Below are positions 25,635-34,658 of a stretch of 64,000 bases of DNA, one piece after another. Each line of letters starts with the position of its first letter. Within the stretch, counting starts at the first letter, position 1. Source of the stretch: Natrinema gari JCM 14663 (GTDB lineage Archaea > Halobacteriota > Halobacteria > Halobacteriales > Natrialbaceae); the NCBI RefSeq assembly GCF_000337175.1, contig NZ_AOIJ01000061.1, positions 150,651 to 214,650 on the forward strand. The letters are read 5' to 3'. A model generated the notes under the pieces. The model saw only the letters and a list, made by a program, of their open reading frames with translations, was not told where the DNA came from and ran no database searches. Both the position numbers and the translations under genes were made by a program.

Positions 25635-26414
25635 TCAGCCTTCGAGCACTTCGTAGGAGACGTCGGCGTCCCGGAGCGCGTCGGTGACGCGGCCGACGGC
25701 GTCGGTCGTGGCCACGGCGGTGACCTCGAGTCCATGGTTCGCGGCGTCGGCCGCAACCTCGCCGACGGCGAACGTGACGTCGGGATCGGCAGCCGTCTGT
25801 CGGCAAGCGACGATGGCTTCGACGCCCGCGGCGACCACGATATCGGCATCGTCGCAGGCGTCGGTGACCGTTTCGTCGTCGATCGCGCGGCTGCCACCGG
25901 TGCGGATCGAGGGGACCTGCAGAACGGTGACGGAGCCGGGAACGAGGTCCATGACGCCTTCGAAGCTAGTGACGCCGACGTCGGTTCCGGCCGCGGCGTC
26001 GGTCGTCGCGATGCCGGTCGCGGGTCCGTCGCTGCCCGGCGTGGCGTGGAGCAGTCCGTCTTCGACGGTCAGCGAGACGGTTTCGCCTTCTTCGATGTCC
26101 GTGGTCGCGATGTAGGCGTCTTCACTCATCGCGCCGAGTACGTCTCCGGTGACGTGGTCGGCGAACCGGCGGACGTCGTCGGCTGCCCGGAAGAGCCAGT
26201 CGACACCTTCACGAGTGACGCGATAGCGCGATCGGCCTTCCTTCTCGACTAGGCCGTCGTCGACGAGCTCGCGGATGTACTCGCTGACGGCCTGGCTCGT
26301 CACGCCGACTTCCCCGGCGATCTCCCCCTGGCTGACTGCGGGCTGGCGCTCGGCGATCTGAACGAGGATCCGGAACCGCGTCGCGGCCCGCTTGTTATCG
26401 AGGACGTCGACCAT
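25635..26414 (-). CDS. Winged-helix transcriptional regulator with C-terminal sensor-like domain
   Basis: A 259-residue protein. Residues 1-75 form a MarR/TrmB-like winged helix: NKRAATRFRILVQIAER, then QGEIAGEVGVTSQAVSEYIR as the recognition helix and a wing RSRYRVTREGVDWL. The C-terminal part (85-259) has alternating alpha/beta segments such as VMDLVPGSVTVLQVPSI and ADIVVAAGVEAIVAC, and may bind a small ligand. The protein is typical of haloarchaea; no target is known. It is divergent from archaeosortase A, so it could regulate that gene (speculation from position). Confidence 0.75.
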   Translation of the reverse strand: MVDVLDNKRAATRFRILVQIAERQPAVSQGEIAGEVGVTSQAVSEYIRELVDDGLVEKEGRSRYRVTREGVDWLFRAADDVRRFADHVTGDVLGAMSEDAYIATTDIEEGETVSLTVEDGLLHATPGSDGPATGIATTDAAAGTDVGVTSFEGVMDLVPGSVTVLQVPSIRTGGSRAIDDETVTDACDDADIVVAAGVEAIVACRQTAADPDVTFAVGEVAADAANHGLEVTAVATTDAVGRVTDALRDADVSYEVLEG

Positions 26415-26532
26415 GTAGCTAGCGTTTTCTCGAGCGACGGAAAAAGGTACGCGGTCGGCGGGTCGGCCGCCCGGACGCTCCGCCCGCCCGAGCGTTCCGA
26501 GGCGTCAAGTTGATAGCGGGAGAGTCCATCGG

Positions 26533-27615
26533 ATGTACGTGAGTATGTCGGCCCTCTCAGCGACGACCGCCGCAACCGCGCCGGCCGTCGATTTCGTAGC
26601 GACCATGTCATTCATTCCGGCAGTCGTCGGCCAACTCGGACTCTCCGACTGGGTCGCCTGGATCGCGATCGGAACCTTCGTCGCGGCGATGGTGCTGCAG
26701 TGGTCCGGTGCCGTCGATCCCGCGCGATACGTCGCCGCAGCGGCCTGGTCCGTCTTCGGCGTCTACTGGCTCATGTTGGTTCCGTACTACTACGGCCACC
26801 TGCAGAGCCCACTCGAGACGCTGTTGGCACTCGCCGCGCTGCCGCTGTGTCTCTATACCGGCTACCTCCTCGTCACGGGCCGGGAGTCGCTGCTCTTGCT
26901 CTCGAAGGCCGTCGCGTTCATGGGGCTGATCTACCTGCCCGCCGAGACGATCCCCGTCGTTCGCACATGGCTGATCGAGACGACCGCGGCACAGACCCAC
27001 TTCGGGATGGAGTTGCTGGGGCACAGCCCCGGACTGACCGAAGGCGCGGACGGGTACATGAGCAAGTTCGACTTTGACCCGGACAAGACGGTCACCGGGC
27101 GGACGACCTACATCATCATGGCCTGTACCGGAATCGGTAGCATGGCCATCTTCGGCGGCCTCATCGCCGCGGTCAACGCACCGCTCAAGCGGAAAGCGAT
27201 GGCCTTCGCGAGCGCGATCGGCGTCATCTGGATCCTCAATCTCTCCCGGAACGTCTTTATCGGGCTGGCCTCGCCGTGGGGCTGGTTCCAGCAGGACGTG
27301 TTCATCTACATCGCGAGCGACCTGATGGGGTCCCCCGCGAGTCGGACGTCCTATCTCGTCGCCCACAACTTCATCGCCCAAACGCTGTCGATCGTCGCCC
27401 TGCTGGGCATTACCTACCTCGTCGTTCGCATCCTCCCCGAAGTCCTCGAGCCCCTCGAGGACGTCCTCTTCGTGCTGACCGGCTCCGAGTACGACCTCGC
27501 GGCCGCGCTCGGCGAGGAGGGACGCGCCGACGGCGGGGCGGATACGTCCCAGTCCGACCAGCGGTCGCCGCCCGACTCCGACACCGCGTCCGGGTCCGGG
27601 CCCGACGATGACTGA
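26533..27615 (+). CDS. artA: Archaeosortase A
   Basis: A 360-residue polytopic membrane cysteine transpeptidase. The catalytic set is visible: Cys198 in IIMACTGIGSMAIFGG, Arg239 in LNLSRNVFIG and a downstream pair of candidates, Arg271/His278, in RTSYLVAHNFIA. About eight hydrophobic segments surround them and a disordered acidic tail follows. ArtA processes PGF-CTERM surface proteins and attaches them to lipid, notably the S-layer glycoprotein. No PGF-CTERM substrate is encoded in this window. The stop overlaps the metallophosphoesterase ATG by eight bases. Confidence 0.92.
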   Translation: MYVSMSALSATTAATAPAVDFVATMSFIPAVVGQLGLSDWVAWIAIGTFVAAMVLQWSGAVDPARYVAAAAWSVFGVYWLMLVPYYYGHLQSPLETLLALAALPLCLYTGYLLVTGRESLLLLSKAVAFMGLIYLPAETIPVVRTWLIETTAAQTHFGMELLGHSPGLTEGADGYMSKFDFDPDKTVTGRTTYIIMACTGIGSMAIFGGLIAAVNAPLKRKAMAFASAIGVIWILNLSRNVFIGLASPWGWFQQDVFIYIASDLMGSPASRTSYLVAHNFIAQTLSIVALLGITYLVVRILPEVLEPLEDVLFVLTGSEYDLAAALGEEGRADGGADTSQSDQRSPPDSDTASGSGPDDD

Positions 27616-28324
27616 CGACACCGCCGTCGATGTTCCGTTTTCGATCCACGACCGCGCCGTGTTCGTTCCCGCGGCCGAGACGCTCGTCGTCGCCGACATC
27701 CACCTCGGCAAGGCGGCCGCCTCGCGCGTCGAGGCACCGATCGACGACGGACGCGATGCCGTCGAGCGGCTTCGGGGACTCCTCGCGGAGACCGAGCCCG
27801 CTACCGTCGTGGTCGCCGGCGATCTGTTACACTCGTTTTCGCGGCTTCCGCGGGGCGTCGAGCGCGATCTCGAGCGACTGGTCGAGACCGTCGAGGCGGC
27901 CGGTGCCGAACTGATCGTTACGCCCGGCAACCACGACACGCTGCTCGAGGACGTGTTTTCGGGCACGACCGTCGAGGAGTACCGGCTGACCGACGGCGAC
28001 ACGGTCGTCTGTCACGGCCACGAGCGCCCCGCCGCGACGGCTGACCGCTACGTCGTCGGCCATGACCACCCGGCGCTGTCGATCGAGGGCCGCAAACTGC
28101 CGTGTTTCCTCTACGGGCCGGCGTGCCACGAGGAGGCGGCCGTCCTTGTCCTGCCGGCGTTTACGCGCCTCGCCGCCGGGACGACGGTCAACGGACTGTC
28201 CGGCCGGGACTTCCAGACGCCGCTGGTCCAGTCCGCCGACGCGTTCCACCCCGCGGTCAGGGACGACTCGAGCGGCGAGGTCCTGTGGTTCCCACCGTTA
28301 GGGGAGCTACGACGGGTGCTGTGA
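27608..28324 (+). CDS. Calcineurin-like metallophosphoesterase
   Basis: A 238-residue cytoplasmic phosphoesterase. The metal-binding motif series is complete: VVADIHLGKA (D, H), VVAGDLLHSF, TPGNHDTL, VCHGHERP and VVGHDHPALS. It resembles the archaeal YfcE/SbcD-type small metallophosphoesterases often found next to DNA helicases, but here it is translationally coupled to artA. The substrate (nucleic acid or phosphorylated metabolite) cannot be set. Its 3' end overlaps the convergent small membrane protein gene by 68 bases. Confidence 0.88.
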   Translation: MTDDTAVDVPFSIHDRAVFVPAAETLVVADIHLGKAAASRVEAPIDDGRDAVERLRGLLAETEPATVVVAGDLLHSFSRLPRGVERDLERLVETVEAAGAELIVTPGNHDTLLEDVFSGTTVEEYRLTDGDTVVCHGHERPAATADRYVVGHDHPALSIEGRKLPCFLYGPACHEEAAVLVLPAFTRLAAGTTVNGLSGRDFQTPLVQSADAFHPAVRDDSSGEVLWFPPLGELRRVL

Positions 28325-28583
28325 CCGTTTGGGGGACTCCTTCCCGCTCAGGTCGACGACGCACGACCCAGCGACGCTCGAGTGCACTGGTCGACGGCAC
28401 GGTCACGAGCAACAGTGTGCCGACTCGAACGCCGGCCGCATCGGCGGTCGCCACCAAGTTTTTGAAGAAATCGCTAAACGTGATCAGTACGATCGCGGCG
28501 GTGATGATCAAGATAAGGAACGCGAAGAAGATGATCGCCGCTTGTCGCCCGGTCAATGCCGTCCCTTCGAGGAAGTCGTCCAT
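28257..28583 (-). CDS. Small membrane protein
   Basis: A protein of 108 residues: a short leader MDDFLEGTALTGRQ, one strong membrane helix AAIIFFAFLILIITAAIVLI and an amphipathic stretch FSDFFKNLVATADAAG, then a basic tail. Two start codons are possible (28589 and 28583). The last 22 codons are antisense to the 3' end of the metallophosphoesterase, and that tail is Arg-rich, so either the overlap is real or a recent frameshift has extended the gene. Function unknown. Confidence 0.5.
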   Translation of the reverse strand: MDDFLEGTALTGRQAAIIFFAFLILIITAAIVLITFSDFFKNLVATADAAGVRVGTLLLVTVPSTSALERRWVVRRRPEREGVPQTVTAPVVAPLTVGTTGPRRSSRP

Positions 28584-28744
28584 GGCCATGGCGGTTCCGT
28601 CCGTATCCCGAGGGGACGAGACGAGCCGAAGTTAGTATTTTCCCGCTCGTCGATGACTGTCGTCGGTCGACGCACGTCTCGGCGCGGCGGCGACACCAGG
28701 ACGCCGCGAGTACCGGTCGCCGACCGACTCGGATGCGAGTGCAG

Positions 28745-30100
28745 TCACCGTGACAGGTCGTCGATCACGGCTTTGGCCGCCTGCCGACCGCTCTCCATCG
28801 CGCCCTGAATCGACGACCACTGCGTGTAGTCGCCGGCGAGGTAGACGGGACCGGCGGGCGCGCGAACGTCGGGCAGCCGGTCGTAAATCCCCGGCGGCTG
28901 GTCGAACTGCGCGAACGGGACGCGCTCGGTGTGGAGCGCCTCGAGCGCGGCGAACTGCCGGTCGGGATACCACGACTCGAGGGCGCGTTGCGTCCGCTCG
29001 ACGAGGGCGGCGTCCGACGCGTCCGGGCCGCGGTCGGCGTCGCTTTCGGTCGCAGACCTGGAGTCCGCGAACTGCTCGTCGAGGTAGGTCGCGCTGAGCA
29101 GCGTCGTCCCGTCGGGGGCGTACTCGGGTGCGACCGCACTATGTGGGACGACGTGGTTCGGCCCCCGATCGGTCGCGTTCAACAGGAGTCGCCGGCCGGT
29201 CTCGAGGTCGATCTCGGCCGGCAGCGCGTAGTATTGGGTGACACACCCTCGCCCGGCGGTCGGGATCGACGGAACGCCGGTGAGGTCGCGAGCGGTCGGC
29301 GGGTCCGTCGCGACGACGACCGCGTCGGCGTCGATCGGTCCGCCGTCGGTCTCGAGCGTGACGCGGCCGTCCGCGCGCTCGGTACCGCTCAAGGCGGCGT
29401 CGTTCGCTGTGACCGACTCAACGTCGACACCCGTTCTGATCGTGCCGCCGGCCTCGCGAACGCGGGCGGCGAGTTGGGTGGGGATCGCTTCCATACCGGT
29501 CGCTGGGACCACTGTCTCGCCCGCCGCGAGCGTCCGGAAGGTGTACTCGAAGACGCGTCTCGAGGTCGCGAGCGATCGGTCGAGCGTGATCCCCCCGTAG
29601 AACGGAGCGATGAACCCCTCGATGAACGCCTCGGAGAAGCCGCGGTCGCGGAGGAACGCGTCGATTCGCTCGTCGTCGCCGGCGAACAGGGCGTCCGGCT
29701 CGGTCCGCCGAAGGTCCCACCAGAGCCGGGCGATCCGGAGCGCGTCGCCGGCGGAGACGTACGGACTGGACAGCGTCGACGGGATCGTTTCGGGCTCCCG
29801 AAGCGGGTCCGCCAGTATCGATCGCCCGGTCGGGCCGACGACGGTGGCACCCGGGGCGAACCGCCGGAGGTCCAGCGCCTCGAGATCGAGTTCCGTTCGG
29901 ACCGCCGGATAAGCGGTAAAGAGGACCTGAAAGCCGCGGTCGAATCGGTAGCCGTCGCGCTCGAGGGTTCGGACGCGCCCCCCGACCGTCTCTCGGCGTT
30001 CTACCAGCGCCACGTCCACGCCGCCGCCGGCGAGGTGCCGCGCGGCGACCAGTCCGGCGAGTCCGCCACCGGCGACGACGACCTGCGGAGTCGAGCGCAT
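28745..30100 (-). CDS. FAD-dependent amine oxidase / phytoene desaturase-like oxidoreductase
   Basis: A 451-residue flavoenzyme. It starts with the FAD motif VVVAGGGLAGLVAARHLAG and the second dinucleotide motif VGGRVRT, contains GFSEAFIEGFIAPFYGGI and ends with the FAD-binding GPVYLAGDYTQWSSIQGAM of protoporphyrinogen/phytoene-oxidase relatives. Substrates in this clan include carotenoids, porphyrinogens and amines; no carotenoid genes are adjacent. An in-frame upstream Met (30178) is rejected because ATG 30100 places the FAD motif at residue 6. Confidence 0.85.
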   Translation of the reverse strand: MRSTPQVVVAGGGLAGLVAARHLAGGGVDVALVERRETVGGRVRTLERDGYRFDRGFQVLFTAYPAVRTELDLEALDLRRFAPGATVVGPTGRSILADPLREPETIPSTLSSPYVSAGDALRIARLWWDLRRTEPDALFAGDDERIDAFLRDRGFSEAFIEGFIAPFYGGITLDRSLATSRRVFEYTFRTLAAGETVVPATGMEAIPTQLAARVREAGGTIRTGVDVESVTANDAALSGTERADGRVTLETDGGPIDADAVVVATDPPTARDLTGVPSIPTAGRGCVTQYYALPAEIDLETGRRLLLNATDRGPNHVVPHSAVAPEYAPDGTTLLSATYLDEQFADSRSATESDADRGPDASDAALVERTQRALESWYPDRQFAALEALHTERVPFAQFDQPPGIYDRLPDVRAPAGPVYLAGDYTQWSSIQGAMESGRQAAKAVIDDLSR

Positions 30101-30238
30101 GGGTGCCCATCCGGCCGGCGGCGAATAAAATGGTCGACCCAACAATGCAGGCGCGTCGACGGCGGTCCGGCCGGTCACCCCGCGAGACCGTGGAGCCGAT
30201 CGCCGTTTCGGACGACTGTACCGTTGTGGTAACCCCGA

Positions 30239-31267
30239 TTATCGTCCGCCGCTCCCGCCGCTCCCGCCGCGATGACGCCGGACCGACGGGACGACATCCT
30301 CGAGATCGATCGTCCCGTCTCGGAGCCGGTAGTCGCCGTTTTCGCACGCGAGATACCCCTCGTGGCGGAGGTGGTCGAGATGTGCGAACGCCTCTCCGGG
30401 GCCGTGAACGATGTGGATGCCCTCGAGGTCGCCAAACAGGTGGGCACTGACCGTCCAGGCGTCGGCCGGTCCGTTCGCCGACAGGAACTCGAGGACGGTT
30501 TCGGTCCGCTCGCGGTGGTGCTCGAGGATCGCCAGTGCGCGGGCGGTCGGCTCTGAAATCGAGTCACGGTGCCCGGGCCAGACCCGCTCGTAGTCGCGGT
30601 CGGCGAGCCGCGTCACGGCGGCCGTATACTTCTCGAGGGGGCGGTCGACCCGGACGTCCGCTCCACCGACGTTCGGCGTGTACACCGGGAGGACGGCGTC
30701 GCCGACGAACGCCTCGTCACCGCCGTCGAGTTCGAAACAGCAGAGACCAGCCGCGTGGCCCGGTGTGTGGATCGTCTCGAGGGTTCGTCCGCCAACCGTG
30801 AGCACGTCGCCGTCCGCGATCGGCGTCGGATCGACCGGCCGCCCCTCTACTTCCGCCGCCTCGAGAAAAGCAAGCAGTTCCGCCCGTGCGTCCTCGGGCA
30901 CGCCCCACTCCTCGAGTCGGCTCCGGCGGCGGTCCTCGACGGCCGCGGTCGCGGCGGGTTGCTGGGCGACCAGCGGGGCGTCGGCTTCGTGGACGTAAAC
31001 CGTCGCGTCGCTTTCGGCCTGGATCTCGCCGGCCAGTCCGGCGTGGTCTGCGTGGAAGTGCGTCAGGACGATGTCGTCGACGTCCGCGATGTCGTAGCCG
31101 CGCTCGGCGAGGCCGTCACGGAGGTCCCGACGAACGGGGTCGGTTGCGAGTCCGGTATCCACGAGTGCGAGTGCGTCAGCGTCGTCGTCGGCGAGCACGT
31201 AGGCGTTGTTTCGCCCCTCGAACTCCTCGTTGCCGAGCGAAATGCGGTCCATGTCGGCTATCGACAT
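30239..31267 (-). CDS. MBL-fold metallo-hydrolase with winged-helix tail
   Basis: A 342-residue beta-lactamase-fold hydrolase. The dinuclear metal site is complete: THFHADHAG, TPGHAAG, VGDAVLPVY and a final VWPGHRDSI. Residues beyond about 255 form a small helical domain (LAILEHHRERTETVLEFL, then AHLDHLRHEGYLA) resembling the LACTB2-type winged helix. The tail ends in a Gly/Ser/Arg-rich stretch. Likely activity is on a thioester or a nucleic-acid-like ester; unspecified. Several in-frame starts exist upstream; ATG 31267 is chosen for its fit to the domain. Confidence 0.85.
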   Translation of the reverse strand: MSIADMDRISLGNEEFEGRNNAYVLADDDADALALVDTGLATDPVRRDLRDGLAERGYDIADVDDIVLTHFHADHAGLAGEIQAESDATVYVHEADAPLVAQQPAATAAVEDRRRSRLEEWGVPEDARAELLAFLEAAEVEGRPVDPTPIADGDVLTVGGRTLETIHTPGHAAGLCCFELDGGDEAFVGDAVLPVYTPNVGGADVRVDRPLEKYTAAVTRLADRDYERVWPGHRDSISEPTARALAILEHHRERTETVLEFLSANGPADAWTVSAHLFGDLEGIHIVHGPGEAFAHLDHLRHEGYLACENGDYRLRDGTIDLEDVVPSVRRHRGGSGGSGGR

Positions 31268-31470
31268 GCTTCCTGCTAATAACTCACGCGGTCGCGGAAC
31301 GCGGTTTCCAACGACGGGGAAGCCGATCGGTCGGCCCGCCACCGTGCGGGCACCGCTCACTCGGTCACTCGAGTCTCACCGATCTCAGTCAGCGCGCTCC
31401 CGGGACCGGGACATATCTCTCGAGTTGTCCCCGCCGAGACTTATGAGACCGCGTCTCGAAGACAGTTCGT

Positions 31471-31992
31471 ATGGGAACTCCGCCGTCCACAGCCGAGACG
31501 TTCGAGTGTCCCTCCTGTGGCAACCTCGGCTTCGGTCGGGGCGAGATCGTCTGTTGTGATCGGCCGATGGAGCGGGTGGCTGACACGGATGTCGGTGTCA
31601 CCCAGCCGGAACTCGACGACGTGATGCGGTCGGTCTTCGGGATGTCGGAAACCGAACTGGACATCTGTCTCTGTGTCATGGAGGGTGGTGAACAGACCGT
31701 TTCGGAACTGGCCGAACAGGTCGAGTACGATCGGAGCGTCGTCTCCCGCCATCTCAATCACCTCGCCGAGCTCGGTGTGGTTGATAAACACCGCCGACTC
31801 CTCAAGGAGGGCGGTCAGGTCTACATTTACGCGCCCAATGACCCGGACGCTGTGAGACACACCCTCGCGGGCGCGTTCGTGACGTGGGCTCGAGAGGCCC
31901 TCTCGCTCATCGATTCGCTGAGTCGCGAAAAGACCGAAGCGATGGTCGACCGCGAAACGGAGGACGCGCAGTGGCGAATCTATCAGGAGTAG
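31471..31992 (+). CDS. Zinc-ribbon plus winged-helix transcriptional regulator
   Basis: A 173-residue protein. Residues 11-33 form a compact Cys-rich ribbon, ECPSCGNLGFG with IVCCDRPMERV. A TrmB/ArsR-like winged helix follows from about residue 45: TELDICLCVMEGGEQTVSEL, VEYDRSVVSRHLNHLAELG and KEGGQVYIYAP as the wing. The combination of N-terminal metal-binding ribbon and HTH suggests a metal- or redox-sensing DNA-binding protein, an inference. It is divergent from the MBL hydrolase. Confidence 0.78.
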   Translation: MGTPPSTAETFECPSCGNLGFGRGEIVCCDRPMERVADTDVGVTQPELDDVMRSVFGMSETELDICLCVMEGGEQTVSELAEQVEYDRSVVSRHLNHLAELGVVDKHRRLLKEGGQVYIYAPNDPDAVRHTLAGAFVTWAREALSLIDSLSREKTEAMVDRETEDAQWRIYQE

Positions 31993-32094
31993 CACCGCCG
32001 TGCGTCGTTCTCGCCGGATCGGAGATATGGTCACTACTGAAACGGTCGACACGCTGACCGCACCGCCGTCATGCAGTCAGGTGTGCAGTGACGT

Positions 32095-32580
32095 TCAATG
32101 GCTACTGTAGGGCCCGTCTCCGAGCACGCCGTAGACGCCGCCGAGCACGAGACCGTACACGGCGTGCCAGAGCAGCGACGGCGGCGCGAAGTTGGGGACC
32201 GGCGGCGACGCGGGAGAGCCGACCGCGCTGAGCCAGACGGGCATGAGAAGTCCGGCCAGCACGACCCAGATCACGACGCCCCAGACGAGACCGAGGCCGA
32301 CGACGTTCCCTATCGAGTCGACCCCAAGCACGCCGGCGAGTCCGGCGAAGGCGAGCCCCAACACTGCGCCGTGAAAGACATGAACCGCCATCCCCACGGG
32401 GACGGTCGCCGGGGGTGCCAGGAAGTACAACGACGGAATCGCCACGGCGATCACCGCCTCGTTCATCACGAGCATCAGCGCCCCCATGACGATGCCGCCC
32501 GCTACGCCACCGCCGATGCCCGCCTTCCAGTTGCTTCTGTGTGAAATCGTTCGGACACGACGACCGGTTTCGATGGCCAT
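32095..32580 (-). CDS. Four-to-five-helix membrane protein, haloarchaeal, unknown function
   Basis: A 161-residue integral membrane protein. Hydrophobic segments include IGGGVAGGIVMGALMLVMNE, a region around YFLAPPATVPVGMAVHVF, LAGVLGVDSIGNVVGLGLVW and LLWHAVYGLVLGGVYGVLG. The conserved HxxHG-like signature VHVFHGAVLG and a WHAVYG motif could bind metal or heme. Members of this kind are common in haloarchaea. An upstream in-frame start at 32679 is rejected. Its last codons and 3' flank resemble sequence at 58511-58553. Confidence 0.6.
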   Translation of the reverse strand: MAIETGRRVRTISHRSNWKAGIGGGVAGGIVMGALMLVMNEAVIAVAIPSLYFLAPPATVPVGMAVHVFHGAVLGLAFAGLAGVLGVDSIGNVVGLGLVWGVVIWVVLAGLLMPVWLSAVGSPASPPVPNFAPPSLLWHAVYGLVLGGVYGVLGDGPYSSH

Positions 32581-32802
32581 ACCGAACGGAGGACCCGCGT
32601 TTTCATAGGCGTGCTGAGGGTGTGGGATAGGGACCCACGTTCGCGAAACACTTATAAGGTCGTCCGTCTCGAGTCGCATAGAGCGTCGAGTGGGTCCACC
32701 GCTTCGATTCTCGTCGGGCGTTCCGATGGGTGTCGCGAGCGAACTCGACCGCTCGCGGTCACCGGTGAGCCGGCGTCGCAGTCGATGGACTCGGCTCGCG
32801 GC

Positions 32803-34299
32803 TTAGCCCTCGAGTTCGCGCCGCAGAAGCTGATTGACGTCGCCGGGGTCGGCGCTGCCGCCGGTCTTTTGCATGACCTGTCCGACGAGGAAGTTGATCG
32901 CACCGTCGTCGCCGCTCTCGTAGTCGCCGACTGCGTCGGGATTCTCGTCGATCGCCTCGACGACGGCTTGCTTGACCTCGTCCTCGCCGGTCTTCCCCAG
33001 CCCGTCCTCTTTGACGACCTCGTCTGGCAGCCGACCGTCGTCGAGCATCGATCGCAGGACCGTCTCGCGGGCGTTCTTCGCCGTAATCTCGTCGTCGGCG
33101 ACGAGTTCGACGAGCCGTTTGATCTCCTCGAGTCGCCCCTCGATCTCGGTGATCTCGATATCGCGATAGTTGAGTTCGCCCAGCAGGTTGTCCGCGACCC
33201 ACGTGGCGGCGAGGTCGGGATCGAACTCGCCGGCGACGTCCTCGTAGAAGTCCGCGACCTGTTTCGTCGAGGTGAGCTTCGAGGCGGCCTCCTCGCTGAG
33301 GCCGTATTCCGTCTGGAACCGCTCGCGGCGGGCCGTGGGGAGTTCCGGAATCGCGATTTCGTCTTTCCAGCCCGAGACGCGCAGCGGCGGCAGGTCGGCC
33401 TCCTCGAAGTACCGGTAATCCTTCTCCTCCTCTTTCGACCGCATCGAGACCGTGATCCCGCGGGATTCGTCCCAATGGCGGGTTTCCTGCTCGACCGCGC
33501 GCCCGCGTTGAATCGCGTTTTTCTGACGGGTTTCCTCGTAAGCCAGGGCTTTCTCCGCGCCCTTGTGACTCGAGATGTTCTTGACCTCCGTTCGGTTCGC
33601 GGCCTCGAGGGCGTCCATCCCGATCTCGTCGGTGTCGTCGCCGTCGATCTCCGCGTCGGGAATGATCGAGAGGTTGGCATCGATCCGCAGGCTGCCGTCG
33701 CGCTCGGCGTCGAAGACGCCCAAGTACTCCAAGACCTCCTCGAGTTCGGCGAGGAACGCCCGCACTTCGCTCGGACTGCGGAAGTCGGGTGCCGTGACGA
33801 TCTCCATCAGGGGCGTGCCGGCGCGATTGTAGTCGACGAGGGTGTACTCTGCCGAATCGATACCGCCGCCGCCACCGACGTGCTGGAGGCTACCCGGGTC
33901 CTCCTCGAGATGGGCGCGCTCGATCGCGACGGTGCGTCGCTCGCCCTCGACGGCGATCTCGAGTTCGCCGTCCTGACAGATCGGCTCGTCGTACTGGGTG
34001 ATCTGGAAGTTCTTGGGCAGGTCGGGGTAGTAGTAGTTCTTCCGGTGGAAGCGGGTCTCTTCGGGGATGTCGGCGTCGATCGCCTTCCCGATCTTGACGG
34101 CAGCCTCGACGGCCCCCTCGTTCAGTACCGGCAGCGCCCCCGGCAGGCCGAGACAGACCGGACAGACGTTGTCGTTCGGTTCGTCGCTCGGCTCGGTCGA
34201 ACAGCCACAGAAGATCTTCGTGTCGGTCTCCAGCTGGACGTGGACCTCGAGGCCGATGACGGTCACGAGGTCGCCCTGCTGGGCGGTCTGGGCAGTCAT
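32803..34299 (-). CDS. gatB: Asp-tRNA(Asn)/Glu-tRNA(Gln) amidotransferase subunit B
   Basis: A 498-residue tRNA-binding kinase subunit. It opens VTVIGLEVHVQLETDTKIFCGC, the family signature, with zinc-binding Cys residues continuing in NVCPVCLGLPG; the middle contains RKNYYYPDLPKNFQITQYD and DYNRAGTPLMEIV. The C-terminal helical YqeY-like domain ends DVNQLLRRELEG. With GatA and GatC it converts mischarged Glu-tRNA(Gln) or Asp-tRNA(Asn) to the correct form. The gatA and gatC genes are not in the window. An upstream in-frame start at 34401 is rejected. Confidence 0.95.
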   Translation of the reverse strand: MTAQTAQQGDLVTVIGLEVHVQLETDTKIFCGCSTEPSDEPNDNVCPVCLGLPGALPVLNEGAVEAAVKIGKAIDADIPEETRFHRKNYYYPDLPKNFQITQYDEPICQDGELEIAVEGERRTVAIERAHLEEDPGSLQHVGGGGGIDSAEYTLVDYNRAGTPLMEIVTAPDFRSPSEVRAFLAELEEVLEYLGVFDAERDGSLRIDANLSIIPDAEIDGDDTDEIGMDALEAANRTEVKNISSHKGAEKALAYEETRQKNAIQRGRAVEQETRHWDESRGITVSMRSKEEEKDYRYFEEADLPPLRVSGWKDEIAIPELPTARRERFQTEYGLSEEAASKLTSTKQVADFYEDVAGEFDPDLAATWVADNLLGELNYRDIEITEIEGRLEEIKRLVELVADDEITAKNARETVLRSMLDDGRLPDEVVKEDGLGKTGEDEVKQAVVEAIDENPDAVGDYESGDDGAINFLVGQVMQKTGGSADPGDVNQLLRRELEG

Positions 34300-34412
34300 T
34301 GAAGACCGATTCGGCCCCACAGGGGTAAAACGTAACGGGACGCGCTCAGTCGGTTCCGATCGGGTAGTGTGCCACCACACTAGATTTGTCTCGTCGGTCA
34401 CTACCGTCGAGT

Positions 34413-34658
34413 ATGAGTACCGATCGGGTCGACGCCGAAAGCAAGGTCTCCGGAAATCAGGCCAACATTCCCGCGCGAATCCGACGGCGGCTCGGCATCG
34501 ACGACGGCGATCGACTTCGGTGGAACGTCGAAGACGACGGAGCGGTCCGAGTGGAGGTCGTCCACCGCCGCGGCGGCTCGTTCGCTGATTTCACCGGATA
34601 CGACGGTGACGAGGAGACTGACGCAACGACGGGCCACGGCGCCTGGGGAGTCGAATAG
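34413..34658 (+). CDS. AbrB/MazE-type antitoxin-like DNA-binding protein
   Basis: An 81-residue protein with a swapped-hairpin AbrB domain: KVSGNQANIPARIRRRLGI followed by DDGDRLRWNVEDDGAVRVEV. The C-terminal tail is acidic and glycine rich. Such proteins typically bind their own promoter and neutralise the neighbouring toxin. The PIN gene starts immediately after its TAG stop (34659), the classic antitoxin-toxin arrangement. Confidence 0.82.
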   Translation: MSTDRVDAESKVSGNQANIPARIRRRLGIDDGDRLRWNVEDDGAVRVEVVHRRGGSFADFTGYDGDEETDATTGHGAWGVE

